IMG/VR virus record: IMGVR_UViG_3300027522_000006 | Span: 1 to 49,748 of that record | Source: a virus | Length of the DNA: 49,748 nt | Reading direction: 5' to 3' (one strand) | Part shown: piece after piece, positions 7,747 to 14,330 of the stretch | Position numbering within the stretch: the first letter of the stretch is position 1 | Layout: every line of letters begins with the position of its first letter | Notes under the pieces: generated by a model | Databases searched by the model: none | What the model was told of the DNA's origin: nothing | What the model saw: the letters and a program-made list of their open reading frames with translations, nothing else | Made by a program: the position numbers and the translations under genes

Positions 7747-8138
7747 GAATGAGGGATACTCCCCTTAGCGAATTGGAACCCATGCTTCTCACACCACATA
7801 GCGTATGTAGTTTTGGAAGCCTTTGAGATTCTTTGGTTTGGATTGCTGAACACAAAACGAATGTCCAGATGAGGGTGTTGGTTTTTAATAAGTAGATGCT
7901 TCTGCCTATCGTCAGTCATGAACCTCCCTTTCAACTCTATAATCATGGTTCCGATTACAAAGTCAGGGGTGTACTTGGATTGACGTGCAGGGCGTGTGTA
8001 TTCAATCTTCAATTCTTCATAGGTGAAGGGGATGCCTTGAGTTGTTAGCTCGTCAGCAACCCTCTTCTCTAATCCAGAACGGAACCCATACTTAAGACCA
8101 ACGAAGTAATCTTTAGAACGGGATGTCGTCATACTCAC
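7716..8138 (-). CDS. T7 gp3-like endonuclease I (Holliday junction resolvase) (copy 1)
   Basis: A 140-residue homologue of T7 endonuclease I, a dimeric resolvase that cuts branched DNA and degrades host DNA. Catalytic residues are visible as E24 (FRSGLE), D59 (YTPDF) and E68 with K70 (IELKG). The C-terminal part, DDRQKHLLIKNQHPHLDIRF, is almost the T7 sequence. The start at 8138 lies inside the end of the SSB gene; an ATG at 8132 would give a slightly shorter form. The 3' end overlaps the amidase gene. The copy at 48363-48770 keeps the same motifs. Confidence 0.94.
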   Translation of the reverse strand: MSMTTSRSKDYFVGLKYGFRSGLEKRVADELTTQGIPFTYEELKIEYTRPARQSKYTPDFVIGTMIIELKGRFMTDDRQKHLLIKNQHPHLDIRFVFSNPNQRISKASKTTYAMWCEKHGFQFAKGSIPHSWLTEAVRTT

Positions 8139-8760
8139 CTGCTTCTTCTAGCTCTTTATTGAGAGACTGTTCAGAGGTAGCGCCATGCGGTGCAGGTGGT
8201 GTGTACTCGAAACCATCTTCAACATCGAAGCCAGCAACAGCGGCTGAAGAAACAGCAGGTGCAGAGGTTGCATCCAATGCTTCAATAAGCTGAACAGTCT
8301 TCATGCGTAGTGAGACACCAGCACCAACCAGACCTGTGTAGTAGGTGATAGGTTGGAAGCCAATACGTACACGACTGCCATTCCACGTTGGGACCTCAGT
8401 AGTGATAGGCTTCTTCTGTGAATCAATCACGATAGGCTTCTGAGTGAAGTCACCATCACGGGCATTAACCAATGCCTTAAGCTTGAACTTGAACGACACA
8501 TCACCTGTCTCTTCATCAATGATGTAAGGTGGGTTGGTTTTGATTTTAGCCTTGGGCTTGCCTGTCTCTTCCACAGCGTCAGCAATAGCCTTCTCCATGA
8601 ACGCATCAAGCTGAGCCATCAGAGGCTGAGCCTGTGCATTCTCAATGTTCAAGGTACAACCAAACTCCCCATTATCTGAGAATTTATAATCTGGGGTGAA
8701 GCACTTAAGCCATTCAGTGCGGCCTTCAGGTGTTACGATTTGAGGTATTTTGTTTGACAT
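8113..8760 (-). CDS. T7 gp2.5-like single-stranded DNA-binding protein (copy 1)
   Basis: About 215 residues from the ATG giving MSNKIPQIV, with AGGA nine bases before; the in-frame ATG at 8784 has no better site. The sequence fits the gp2.5-like family: an N-terminal TPEGRTEW, a long beta-rich core, and a low-complexity then acidic C-terminus ending EYDDIPF, the typical SSB tail used for contacts with polymerase and helicase. T7 gp2.5 has 232 residues. The position between RNAP and endonuclease I matches T7. It is among the most diverged genes between the two copies (48751-49386). Confidence 0.88.
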   Translation of the reverse strand: MSNKIPQIVTPEGRTEWLKCFTPDYKFSDNGEFGCTLNIENAQAQPLMAQLDAFMEKAIADAVEETGKPKAKIKTNPPYIIDEETGDVSFKFKLKALVNARDGDFTQKPIVIDSQKKPITTEVPTWNGSRVRIGFQPITYYTGLVGAGVSLRMKTVQLIEALDATSAPAVSSAAVAGFDVEDGFEYTPPAPHGATSEQSLNKELEEAGEYDDIPF

Positions 8761-8801
8761 AGTTATCCTAGTTGTCAGGTGCATATAGATATGCGTTGGG
8801 T

Positions 8802-8939
8802 TTAAATAATGTGAGTCCGAATGAACTCATCAAGAATTACTCCTTGGGCTGCTAAGGCGAACGCAAGGTCTACTGGTAAAGGGTCACCGTTTGCTAAAAG
8901 CAATGCGGCTTGAATCTGTTCAAAAGTTTCTGGTTCCAA
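8802..8939 (-). CDS. Conserved 45-residue protein, TTG start (copy 1)
   Basis: I start this gene at TTG (8937-8939), which follows GGAGAAGG at about 5 bases. A longer reading from 9002 would run through the terminator-like hairpin at 8959-8978 and is unlikely. The product begins MEPETFEQIQAALL, followed by LPVDLA and QGVILDEFI. The copy at 49434-49571 aligns without gaps over all 45 codons, with EQ, LPLDLA and QGVILDEFI conserved. It is first in the SSB operon after the promoter near 9000. Function unknown; in T7 several small genes sit here. Confidence 0.7.
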   Translation of the reverse strand: MEPETFEQIQAALLLANGDPLPVDLAFALAAQGVILDEFIRTHII

Positions 8940-8952
8940 ATTCCTTCTCCAT

Positions 8953-8978
8953 AAAAAAGCCCCTGTTTGACGAGGGGC
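8953..8978 (-). terminator. Hairpin with U tract between promoter and SSB operon
   Basis: The minus strand reads GCCCCT, an 8-base loop, AGGGGC and then six T. This is a typical intrinsic terminator for host-type polymerase. It lies about 15 bases after the phage promoter and just before the ribosome binding site of the 45-residue gene. It could stop host polymerase reading through from RNAP while letting phage polymerase pass, or act as a leader stem. Copy 2 has a stem at the same place (49596-49613). Confidence 0.7.
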
Positions 8979-8990
8979 GGTTTGCTTACT

Positions 8991-9012
8991 GTGATAGTGC
9001 AACCTTTGCTAA
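8991..9012 (-). promoter_or_regulatory. Phage RNAP promoter, class GGTTGCAC (SSB operon)
   Basis: The minus strand reads AGCAAAGGTTGCACTATCAC, in the gap between the RNAP stop (9047) and the SSB operon. It shares AGCAAAGGTTGCAC with the promoter near 7300. T7 likewise has promoters just after gene 1. Confidence 0.78.
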
Positions 9013-9046
9013 TTGCTAGGCTGCACCTGATGCAGTACTGAAAGTA

Positions 9047-11629
9047 TTAGGCAAAAGAATAACGGGCCTCGGCTGTAGAAGCTAGGTCCAATGTGCCTTT
9101 ACTAGGTGGTAGTGGAATGTCCTCACGATTCTCAGGCTTCATCTGTGCGCGCATCTCTAAGTAGAGAGCGTGGACAATATCACCTGCCTCATACATCTCC
9201 ACTAGCGAATCTCTAATGATGTGCCAGTACTCGTCACTATCTGCTGCATGTGTGGCGAATGAGTCATGAATTTGAGAGAAACTACCAATGCCTACATCAG
9301 CAGAGCGAGACACTGTGAGGATAAGGTGACTCGCGTCCCAAGAATGGACGGTGTTAGGGGCCATCGCTTGAGCAGACTTGCGTGTGCATATCTGGTCAGT
9401 TGATTCCTTCAAGGTCAGGTAAACAAGAGCACCATTGATTGAAGTCTTCACACGCCTAGGGTTGGTGTCGTAGTAAGACTGCACCACAGGGAATCCTAGA
9501 GGTGTTGTCCATCGGACAGGCATTGCATGAAGTGCTCCATCAGGCATCTCAAACTTCTCTTTTGCTACCTTGCTGGCTGCATCTGTTAACCACTCCATTA
9601 ATACGGCTGGGCGTTTAACTGAATCAACAACAGCATCCCAAAGTAGACGAGCGATGTAGCTAGAGGCACGGTATCCGTTGTCATAACTGAACGGGAATTC
9701 CTGACCTGTCTTGTTACACTCTCGCATCAATGGATGCATGATGTCAGTCTGGATTTGTTCCTTGAATCCGTACTGCTTTGAGCCGTAAGAATATGTCATA
9801 CAAGACCTTTTCGAGTGACTCCTACCAAAGCCATGCTTCAACCATTCAAGTGCTAGCTCCGTGTAATTTGGGACCCTCACGCCCATGTTGTTCTTGATAG
9901 CTGGACCCCAATGTTCGAAGGGCTGCTCACTGTCCTTGCGTAGCTGCTCAACAACCTTGTCTGCAACAATCTGGTACAGGTCCATAGGCTTATCAACAGG
10001 TAGAAGGTTCACGTTCAACGCTGTACTGGCACACTTAGTTGCCATACTGAGGTGCTGCAAACCGCTAGCACTGCCATCAAGTGCGATTGGTATGTGACTC
10101 ACGAATGCGTCCCCTTGCTCAAGGAATCCCTTCCATTCCATAGCAGCAGCCATGAATTGCAGAGGTTTGTCAGCATCAACCCATTGACGGTGCTCAAATG
10201 GATTCTCAACACACTGCATAATCCAATGTTCGTTGTCCATTACCCATTGAACCCGTGCTTCAAGAGTGTCCTTATCAATCTTGTCAAACCCACCTGTATT
10301 AGCTAACTGAATTGCCAACCAACGCCACCCTGTCTTACCAAGAGGCTTGCCATTAGCAAACTGGAGGGTGGCTTTCATTTCATCGGGTCCCATCCCATTG
10401 TATGCTGAAACCGCATAGACACGTCCACGAAAGTCAAGGTTGTAACCAAAGAAGAACTCATCAAACTCAGAGAATTCTTCAGCGGTTGCCATTGTGCTGC
10501 TGAAAGAGATTCGCTTGGCTGCACTCTCTCTGTTTGCTGCATCAATCCTGTTCTTTTCTTTATAGAATGCTGCCCATTGTTGCTTGCTTTCTAGCTCAAA
10601 GTCTTCAGCTAATATCTCAGTCTCATTCCAACGAGGTGGGATAGACGGACACCACTCAACACCAGCATCCCATAACTCATTAACCAAGTTGAGGATATCC
10701 TTGTTTACTGACCAAGCTGTGCGCTGCATTGCATTAACACCGTGAAGGACAACATCAATATCAGCATGCTTGAGTTCATCCATGTAATTGTTGTTGTTGG
10801 TCTTAACAAAACGGACAGGTCTGCAGTAATGTGAGTAGTAAATACCACCTGATAAGTTCTCATAACTCCAATCCCTAGGCTGGATAACCAGAGGCTTATA
10901 CTGAGGGGCTGTAAGGCCTATACGAGAGCATCTCTCTTCAATCCATACCAATGTCTCAGGTGTAGCAACCAACCTCTTAACGGTGTTGTGCTTGCCCTTA
11001 GACTCGGTTGTAATCTGGACTAAACCAACAGTCTCCATGAGGATGGTGAGTAGCTTAGAACCTATGGACATTAGTTGTGCTGCTGTCCAAGATTCCCAGT
11101 TATTGATGGTCCCCTTACCCGTTTCATCGTTCATTGCATTGATGATTACAGTGCGCTTCCAGTGTCCCTCTTTACGGTTAGAAGCATCAACCAATCGTTT
11201 CCATAACTGGGCATCTTGCTTGCGGAGGTCAGCTAATCTGAATTCATCCTCAACCTGTTCTGCTGCCTTCTTTACTATTGATTGTAATGTCCCATACTTG
11301 ATACTGATTCCGTTGATAATGAACTTCATAAACACAAAGCCCATGACGTTGGCATCACCCCCCTTTAATAACTTACGGACTGACCCACCACGACCACCAC
11401 GGCCTAGGTCCCCTTCCATGTACTCAGTGATACCCTCTGCAAATTTAGCTAGGCCATGAGTCAACATAGCTTGACCATACTGGGTCCCAGATTCACCCCT
11501 TTGTCCCTTCTGTTTGTCTATCTGTTTAGCTACTCTCTCAACACCAACATCCCTCATTCTTTTCTCAATGAGTAGCTGGGCATCCATCAAGTAATCACCT
11601 GTTACAACTGTATCTTCGACTTGGTTCAT
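9047..11629 (-). CDS. Single-subunit T7-like RNA polymerase
   Basis: An 860-residue DNA-directed RNA polymerase (T7 has 883). Catalytic motif A is DGSASGLQHL with D518. Motif B is SHSKRSCMTYSYG with R603, K607 and Y615. Motif C is IHDSFATHAAD with H788 and D789. FRGRVY is at 400-405. The promoter-specificity loop should fall at about 705-745, after RWTTPLGFPV. The C-terminus ends YSFA. The start has GAAAGGAAG upstream. A phage promoter (11709-11749) lies only about 80 bases upstream, so the polymerase can transcribe its own gene, and attP and integrase lie beyond that. The end of a second, related RNAP is at 49686-49748. Confidence 0.97.
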   Translation of the reverse strand: MNQVEDTVVTGDYLMDAQLLIEKRMRDVGVERVAKQIDKQKGQRGESGTQYGQAMLTHGLAKFAEGITEYMEGDLGRGGRGGSVRKLLKGGDANVMGFVFMKFIINGISIKYGTLQSIVKKAAEQVEDEFRLADLRKQDAQLWKRLVDASNRKEGHWKRTVIINAMNDETGKGTINNWESWTAAQLMSIGSKLLTILMETVGLVQITTESKGKHNTVKRLVATPETLVWIEERCSRIGLTAPQYKPLVIQPRDWSYENLSGGIYYSHYCRPVRFVKTNNNNYMDELKHADIDVVLHGVNAMQRTAWSVNKDILNLVNELWDAGVEWCPSIPPRWNETEILAEDFELESKQQWAAFYKEKNRIDAANRESAAKRISFSSTMATAEEFSEFDEFFFGYNLDFRGRVYAVSAYNGMGPDEMKATLQFANGKPLGKTGWRWLAIQLANTGGFDKIDKDTLEARVQWVMDNEHWIMQCVENPFEHRQWVDADKPLQFMAAAMEWKGFLEQGDAFVSHIPIALDGSASGLQHLSMATKCASTALNVNLLPVDKPMDLYQIVADKVVEQLRKDSEQPFEHWGPAIKNNMGVRVPNYTELALEWLKHGFGRSHSKRSCMTYSYGSKQYGFKEQIQTDIMHPLMRECNKTGQEFPFSYDNGYRASSYIARLLWDAVVDSVKRPAVLMEWLTDAASKVAKEKFEMPDGALHAMPVRWTTPLGFPVVQSYYDTNPRRVKTSINGALVYLTLKESTDQICTRKSAQAMAPNTVHSWDASHLILTVSRSADVGIGSFSQIHDSFATHAADSDEYWHIIRDSLVEMYEAGDIVHALYLEMRAQMKPENREDIPLPPSKGTLDLASTAEARYSFA

Positions 11630-11708
11630 TTGAACTTCCTTTCTGTTGTGTTTTGTTTCAATGCTGAAACCTTTTAACCACAGCTATACGCTCTGGCATG
11701 ACCCTTTG

Positions 11709-11749
11709 GGCCATAGTGCAACCTTTGATATTAAGCTTTTACTAATATA
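11709..11749 (-). promoter_or_regulatory. Phage RNAP promoter directly upstream of RNAP
   Basis: The minus strand carries TATCAAAGGTTGCACTATGG, preceded by an AT-rich TATTAGTAAAAGCTTAA. The whole stretch of about 35 bases is repeated with one change at 17697-17731, after the terminase gene. Transcription from here runs into the RNAP gene 80 bases away, which would make a positive feedback loop. A GGCCC/GGGTC stem follows the core. Confidence 0.8.
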
Positions 11750-11751
11750 CG

Positions 11752-11781
11752 ATTTGTCCTCATTTGGACCTCATTTGTCCT
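11752..11781. promoter_or_regulatory. Putative integrase arm-type sites, RNAP side (three phased ATTTG repeats)
   Basis: ATTTG occurs at 11752, 11762 and 11773, as ATTTGTCCT, CATTTGGACCT and CATTTGTCCT, spaced 10 and 11 bases (one helical turn). The same repeats occur five times on the other side of the tRNA-like core at 12021-12073. This arrangement is what arm-type binding sites of tyrosine integrases look like. Binding itself is inferred. Confidence 0.6.
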
Positions 11782-11793
11782 ACTTATTGTGCT

Positions 11794-11806
11794 CCTTAAT
11801 TTGCTC
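11794..11806. repeat. 13-base direct repeat flanking the attP terminator (partner 11955-11967)
   Basis: CCTTAATTTGCTC occurs here and again at 11955-11967, immediately next to the tRNA-derived core. The two copies lie 161 bases apart, on either side of the terminator at 11840-11876. It may be a further binding site or a relic of an att exchange. Confidence 0.55.
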
Positions 11807-11839
11807 TGAATTAGTTTCAGTACTGGTAAACGGTAGCCA

Positions 11840-11876
11840 AAGAAAGGCCACACCACCTGTATCAGTGATGTAGCCT
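11840..11876 (-). terminator. Strong intrinsic terminator between attP core and RNAP
   Basis: On the minus strand AGGCTACATCAC, an 8-base loop and GTGGTGTGGCCT form a continuous 12-pair stem (two G-U pairs), followed by TTCTTT. It lies 55 bases downstream of the tRNA 3' end. In a lysogen it would stop the host tRNA transcript before the RNAP gene; in the free phage it would reduce early host-polymerase readthrough into RNAP. Confidence 0.75.
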
Positions 11877-11930
11877 AGGAATATATCTTAGTGAATTCTT
11901 TGCGCCTGTCCCTAAAAGAGACTGTGAAAA

Positions 11931-11955
11931 TGGCGCGCCCGAGAGGATTCGAACC
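11931..11955 (-). other. Putative attP core: 3' end of a tRNA gene (tRNA-Arg-like)
   Basis: The minus strand begins GGTTCGAATCC and ends CGGGCGCGCCA, which is the T-loop, 3' T-stem, acceptor strand, discriminator and CCA of a tRNA. The acceptor strand CGGGCGC would pair with GCGCCCG, the 5' end of gammaproteobacterial tRNA-Arg(CCG). The preceding sequence does not fold as a tRNA, so only the 3' end is present. That is the usual attP core for tyrosine integrases that target tRNA genes and restore the tRNA on insertion. It lies 40 bases beyond the integrase stop, as in integrase-carrying marine podoviruses. Core length and the exact tRNA need a host genome. Confidence 0.82.
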
Positions 11956-11994
11956 CTTAATTTGCTCGACCTTCTCATAGAATTCGTAGATATA

Positions 11995-13131
11995 TCAGGC
12001 ACTTAGTGCTTGCTGAATACCATTTGGTAACTCATTTGGAGACAATTTGTCCTGCCCTTTGTCCATCATTTGGAGGGCTGTTATGCCTGACTGCAAGGCA
12101 CTGTCTGTGACTTTTGCATAACGTGCTGTTTGTGTGATGTTGCTGTGTCCCATTAGCTGCTGGACAATCTTAAGGTTAACGTCTGCCTCAACTAAACGAG
12201 TGGCAAAGGTGTGGCGCATGCCGTACCAAACTTCCTCGTCTGTCCAGTTCATCACAGGCCTTACTAGCTCATTCCAGAAGCGCGTACAGTGCCACTTATA
12301 GTCGAGCTTAGCAAACGGCTGGTGGTCAGCAGTCTGCCACTGTGAACGCTTCATAAGGATGCGCTTTACTCGGTCAGTCATTGGGATATCCCGTGACTTC
12401 TTGGTCTTGCTATAAGCCTTCGGTATGCGTATCACTGGGCTTCCGTTTACATCGTGCTTAATCCAATCACAATGGAAGCTGTGAGCTTCACGCCAAGGCC
12501 TCATGCCAGTGTCAAATAACACTACAATGAAATCCACAAGCAGGTCATTGATAGATGAACAATGGAAGTCCATATCACCTGCAAGGCCTATCAGGTTGCT
12601 CTCTTCCACAGGGCTGTAGTAGCGCATGCGTGAGTTGTCCCCGATGCTTTCCCATTGGATGATGGGTGGGTGCTTCAAGCGTCCTGTGTGGGCCATGTGC
12701 TTAAGCATTGAGGATAGGCAGGTTAGCTTGTTGTTGATGGTTTTGGGCTTGTTACCCTTGTTACGCAAATGCCTGATGTAAGAATCAATCATCATTGTAT
12801 CAACATCTTCTAAGCGGTGTGCTTTTTCCTGCTTAATAAAGAACTGCTCAATCGACTTCCAGTACTGAACCACTTTGGTCTGGTAGTCGTTGCTCTGATA
12901 GGCCCACTTGTGCTCCCACGTTTCATCATAGGCTAGCTGCAGGGTTAGACTTGTGCCGTGGCGTAACTGCCCACCGACAGGCCTAAGACCCCGTGCCATA
13001 TCTGCAATGGCCTGCGCTTCAATAGCGACTGCCTCTGCATGTAGGTCTAGGCCTTTGACAAAATCAACGAAACGGTGACCGTCACGCATTACTTTTATCT
13101 GCCAGCCTGTTGCTTTTTGATAGATAGACAT
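11995..13131 (-). CDS. int: Tyrosine-type site-specific integrase
   Basis: A 378-residue phage integrase. The catalytic set is visible: R211 in TGMRPWRE, a lysine in the SKTKKSRD turn (K242-K245), R306 in YGMRHTFATRL (the first position of the HxxR box is Y303), H329 in LMGHS, and the nucleophile Y338 in TARYAK. A core-binding SAM-like domain spans about 70-155, and an arm-binding N-terminus lies before it. The 3' end of the gene overlaps five ATTTG repeats that may be its own arm sites, and the attP core follows 40 bases later. It lies between the MarR-like gene and RNAP, so it is expressed with the early genes. Confidence 0.95.
   Translation of the reverse strand: MSIYQKATGWQIKVMRDGHRFVDFVKGLDLHAEAVAIEAQAIADMARGLRPVGGQLRHGTSLTLQLAYDETWEHKWAYQSNDYQTKVVQYWKSIEQFFIKQEKAHRLEDVDTMMIDSYIRHLRNKGNKPKTINNKLTCLSSMLKHMAHTGRLKHPPIIQWESIGDNSRMRYYSPVEESNLIGLAGDMDFHCSSINDLLVDFIVVLFDTGMRPWREAHSFHCDWIKHDVNGSPVIRIPKAYSKTKKSRDIPMTDRVKRILMKRSQWQTADHQPFAKLDYKWHCTRFWNELVRPVMNWTDEEVWYGMRHTFATRLVEADVNLKIVQQLMGHSNITQTARYAKVTDSALQSGITALQMMDKGQDKLSPNELPNGIQQALSA
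12021..12073. promoter_or_regulatory. Putative integrase arm-type sites, integrase side (five phased repeats)
   Basis: ATTTG (once CTTTG) occurs at 12022, 12034, 12045, 12057 and 12068, in the forms CATTTGG and ATTTGTCC, spaced 12, 11, 12 and 11 bases. They lie inside the last codons of the integrase gene, 66 bases from the core. The regular helical spacing and the matching array across the core suggest cooperative integrase binding on one DNA face. Confidence 0.6.
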
Positions 13132-13142
13132 AATCCTGTCTC

Positions 13143-13496
13143 CTAATTAAAATGAGAAGTAAGTTGCTTGGCAAAAGCTTTGCCCTTCTCGGTAAGTTGG
13201 ACATAACGCACTCGCCTGTCTAAAGGGTCGGTTGTCAGTTCAACAAGGTTTAGCGGTTCGACTTTACGCCTTGCCACTGTGATGTCAGATAGTGCAGCTA
13301 CACACCTGCTAACATTTGAACCTGTTGTGTTCATAGCATTGCAAATCTCGCGCCCTGTCACTGAGCCACGTCTAGCAACTACTATAAATACACGCATCTG
13401 CATGGCTGTCATTTCGACATATAATTCGTTGAAATTTGCCAATGCCCCTGCAAGACCTGCGAGTGTTTTCTGTTCAATTGTATCCATACTATTCAC
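13143..13496 (-). CDS. MarR-like winged-helix regulator
   Basis: A 117-residue protein with a MarR-type layout: an N-terminal helix, MQMRVFIVVARRGSVTGREI as the start of the winged helix, a recognition helix around TTGSNVSRCVAALSD, and the wing LTTDPLDRRVRYVQLTEKG followed by a C-terminal helix. The DxRxR wing motif is classic MarR. It lies 12 bases upstream of the integrase start in the same direction, and AT-rich gene-poor DNA lies upstream. It is the best candidate for a lysogeny regulator, since no CI-like repressor is seen in the window. Its target and any ligand are unknown. Confidence 0.82.
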   Translation of the reverse strand: MNSMDTIEQKTLAGLAGALANFNELYVEMTAMQMRVFIVVARRGSVTGREICNAMNTTGSNVSRCVAALSDITVARRKVEPLNLVELTTDPLDRRVRYVQLTEKGKAFAKQLTSHFN

Positions 13497-13692
13497 CTTC
13501 TATAATTAAATATTGTGTTCCAACACCGAGATTATATTGGCAGTGCCAAAAGTATGGTGTTATGTAAAGGTCGCCACGCCCTAATAAATCTGAGTTTGCA
13601 TCGACCATCCAAAACCAGATGGGCCAGTTTGATTCTCGCATCCATGCCATCATTCGACAGTTTATTTTGGATGCTATGCTAAAAATTGTCAT
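13489..13692 (-). CDS. Hypothetical tryptophan-rich small protein
   Basis: A reading frame of 67 codons ending inside the first codons of the MarR-like gene (8-base overlap), which favours it being real. The product is rich in W, M, Y and I, with the stretch MMAWMRESNWPIWFWMVDAN. No family is recognised, and no clear ribosome binding site stands before the ATG. A shorter form from an internal ATG is possible. It could be a leader peptide for the MarR-like gene. Confidence 0.4.
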   Translation of the reverse strand: MTIFSIASKINCRMMAWMRESNWPIWFWMVDANSDLLGRGDLYITPYFWHCQYNLGVGTQYLIIEGE

Positions 13693-13938
13693 ATTTAGTA
13701 CGCCTTTTTATCCAGTGCTTTTAGGTCGTTTTTAGTAAATAGGGCATATTGTCCCCATTCAATAATAAATTCTACCTTAGCTATTCTTAAAAATAAATAA
13801 TGAGATGGCGTCAATTCCACCTCGAAAATTCCGAAAATACTGATATTAAACAATCTTTTGATAGTCTATTTCCCTTGGTCGCTTAATACTGATTATTATT
13901 AAAACGCTGGTGATTTGAATTATACTCATTATTGAAAC
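13693..13938. other. AT-rich intergenic region upstream of the regulator genes
   Basis: About 245 bases with no convincing gene and a lower GC content than its surroundings. It holds a direct repeat CGAAAATTCCGAAAAT (near 13821-13836) that could be an operator, and several AT-rich promoter-like boxes, none of which I can place with confidence. Its position just before the MarR-like and integrase genes makes it the likely control region of the lysogeny genes. Confidence 0.4.
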
Positions 13939-14043
13939 CTATTGCATACAGCCAATAGTCTTGTACGCACCATAAAGCTGCCCTATAGCGCAGTAATCTT
14001 GATTTTCAATCAAATCAATCAAATCTAAAATGTCAAATTCCAT
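13939..14043 (-). CDS. Possible 34-residue acidic protein
   Basis: A short frame starting MEFDILDLIDLIENQD with GGGG nine bases before the ATG, ending at TAG. The product is acidic and helical-looking, with two cysteines in the second half. No homologue is recognised. It lies alone in a region of early genes, after the terminator at 14098-14122. Coding is plausible but not proven. Confidence 0.4.
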   Translation of the reverse strand: MEFDILDLIDLIENQDYCAIGQLYGAYKTIGCMQ

Positions 14044-14097
14044 ATACCGTCCCCTTGTGCTGTTTTGTTTTGTGTTGGCTCAGTATTGAACCCCCCA

Positions 14098-14122
14098 AAA
14101 ACGCCCCCTATGTTGAGGCGCT
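14098..14122 (-). terminator. Intrinsic terminator after the early gene cluster
   Basis: The minus strand reads GCGCCTC, loop, GGGGCGTTTTT, a six-pair stem (one U-G) followed by five T. It lies just after the stop at 14136 and would end host-polymerase transcription of the small early genes before the lysogeny region. A related AAGCGCC...GGGCGTTT stem is at 15254-15273. Confidence 0.65.
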
Positions 14123-14135
14123 TTAAGTGGACCCA

Positions 14136-14330
14136 TTACGCTGTTCTGACCCTCCGAGCTATGTCTGCTATCAGAACCCGTGCCTCGTTGCTTGTGTACC
14201 TGCTAGCTGCCCTGCGTCCCATTGCGTAATGGTGGTTTAATGTCATAGCCTCACCTGCATCTATCGCCTTGAGGCCTAGCGCGCGTTCAATGGACAATCT
14301 AAGTCGCTTTTGCTGTTCGTATCTGCTCAT
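14136..14330 (-). CDS. Hypothetical early protein, 64 residues
   Basis: I start at the ATG giving MSRYEQQKRLRLSIERALG, which overlaps the stop of the upstream gene as ATGA; a longer form starting at 14396 would overlap it by 70 bases. The product is basic, with alternating R and A-rich helices and no cysteines. No family is recognised. T7-like early genes of this size often encode host-takeover proteins. The coupled start supports expression with the cysteine-protease-like gene before it. Confidence 0.6.
   Translation of the reverse strand: MSRYEQQKRLRLSIERALGLKAIDAGEAMTLNHHYAMGRRAASRYTSNEARVLIADIARRVRTA

Larger units (their letters stand above)
1..9068. repeat. Diverged long direct repeat, copy 1 (partner 40400-49748)
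   Basis: This stretch carries the same genes in the same order and orientation as 40400-49748: RNAP end, small gene, SSB, endonuclease I, amidase, HTH protein, primase-helicase, DNA polymerase, two small genes, ThyX, membrane protein, exonuclease, DUF3310, redoxin, nrdA. Base 1 aligns with base 40400, and the nrdA start at 844 aligns with 41243. The RNAP stop at 9047 aligns with 49686. The copies are clearly not identical. nrdA, redoxin, DUF3310, the small membrane protein and ThyX are very close; exonuclease, polymerase and SSB are much more diverged. Confidence 0.95.

Noticed and set aside
8802-9002. A longer 66-codon version of the small gene before SSB
   Set aside because: Its first 20 codons would be the phage promoter leader and terminator hairpin; copy 2 shows similarity only from the TTG/ATC position on.
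11931-11995. A complete tRNA gene
   Set aside because: Only the T-arm and acceptor 3' end are recognisable; no anticodon arm, D-arm or 5' acceptor strand precedes them, so it is an att core and not a functional tRNA.
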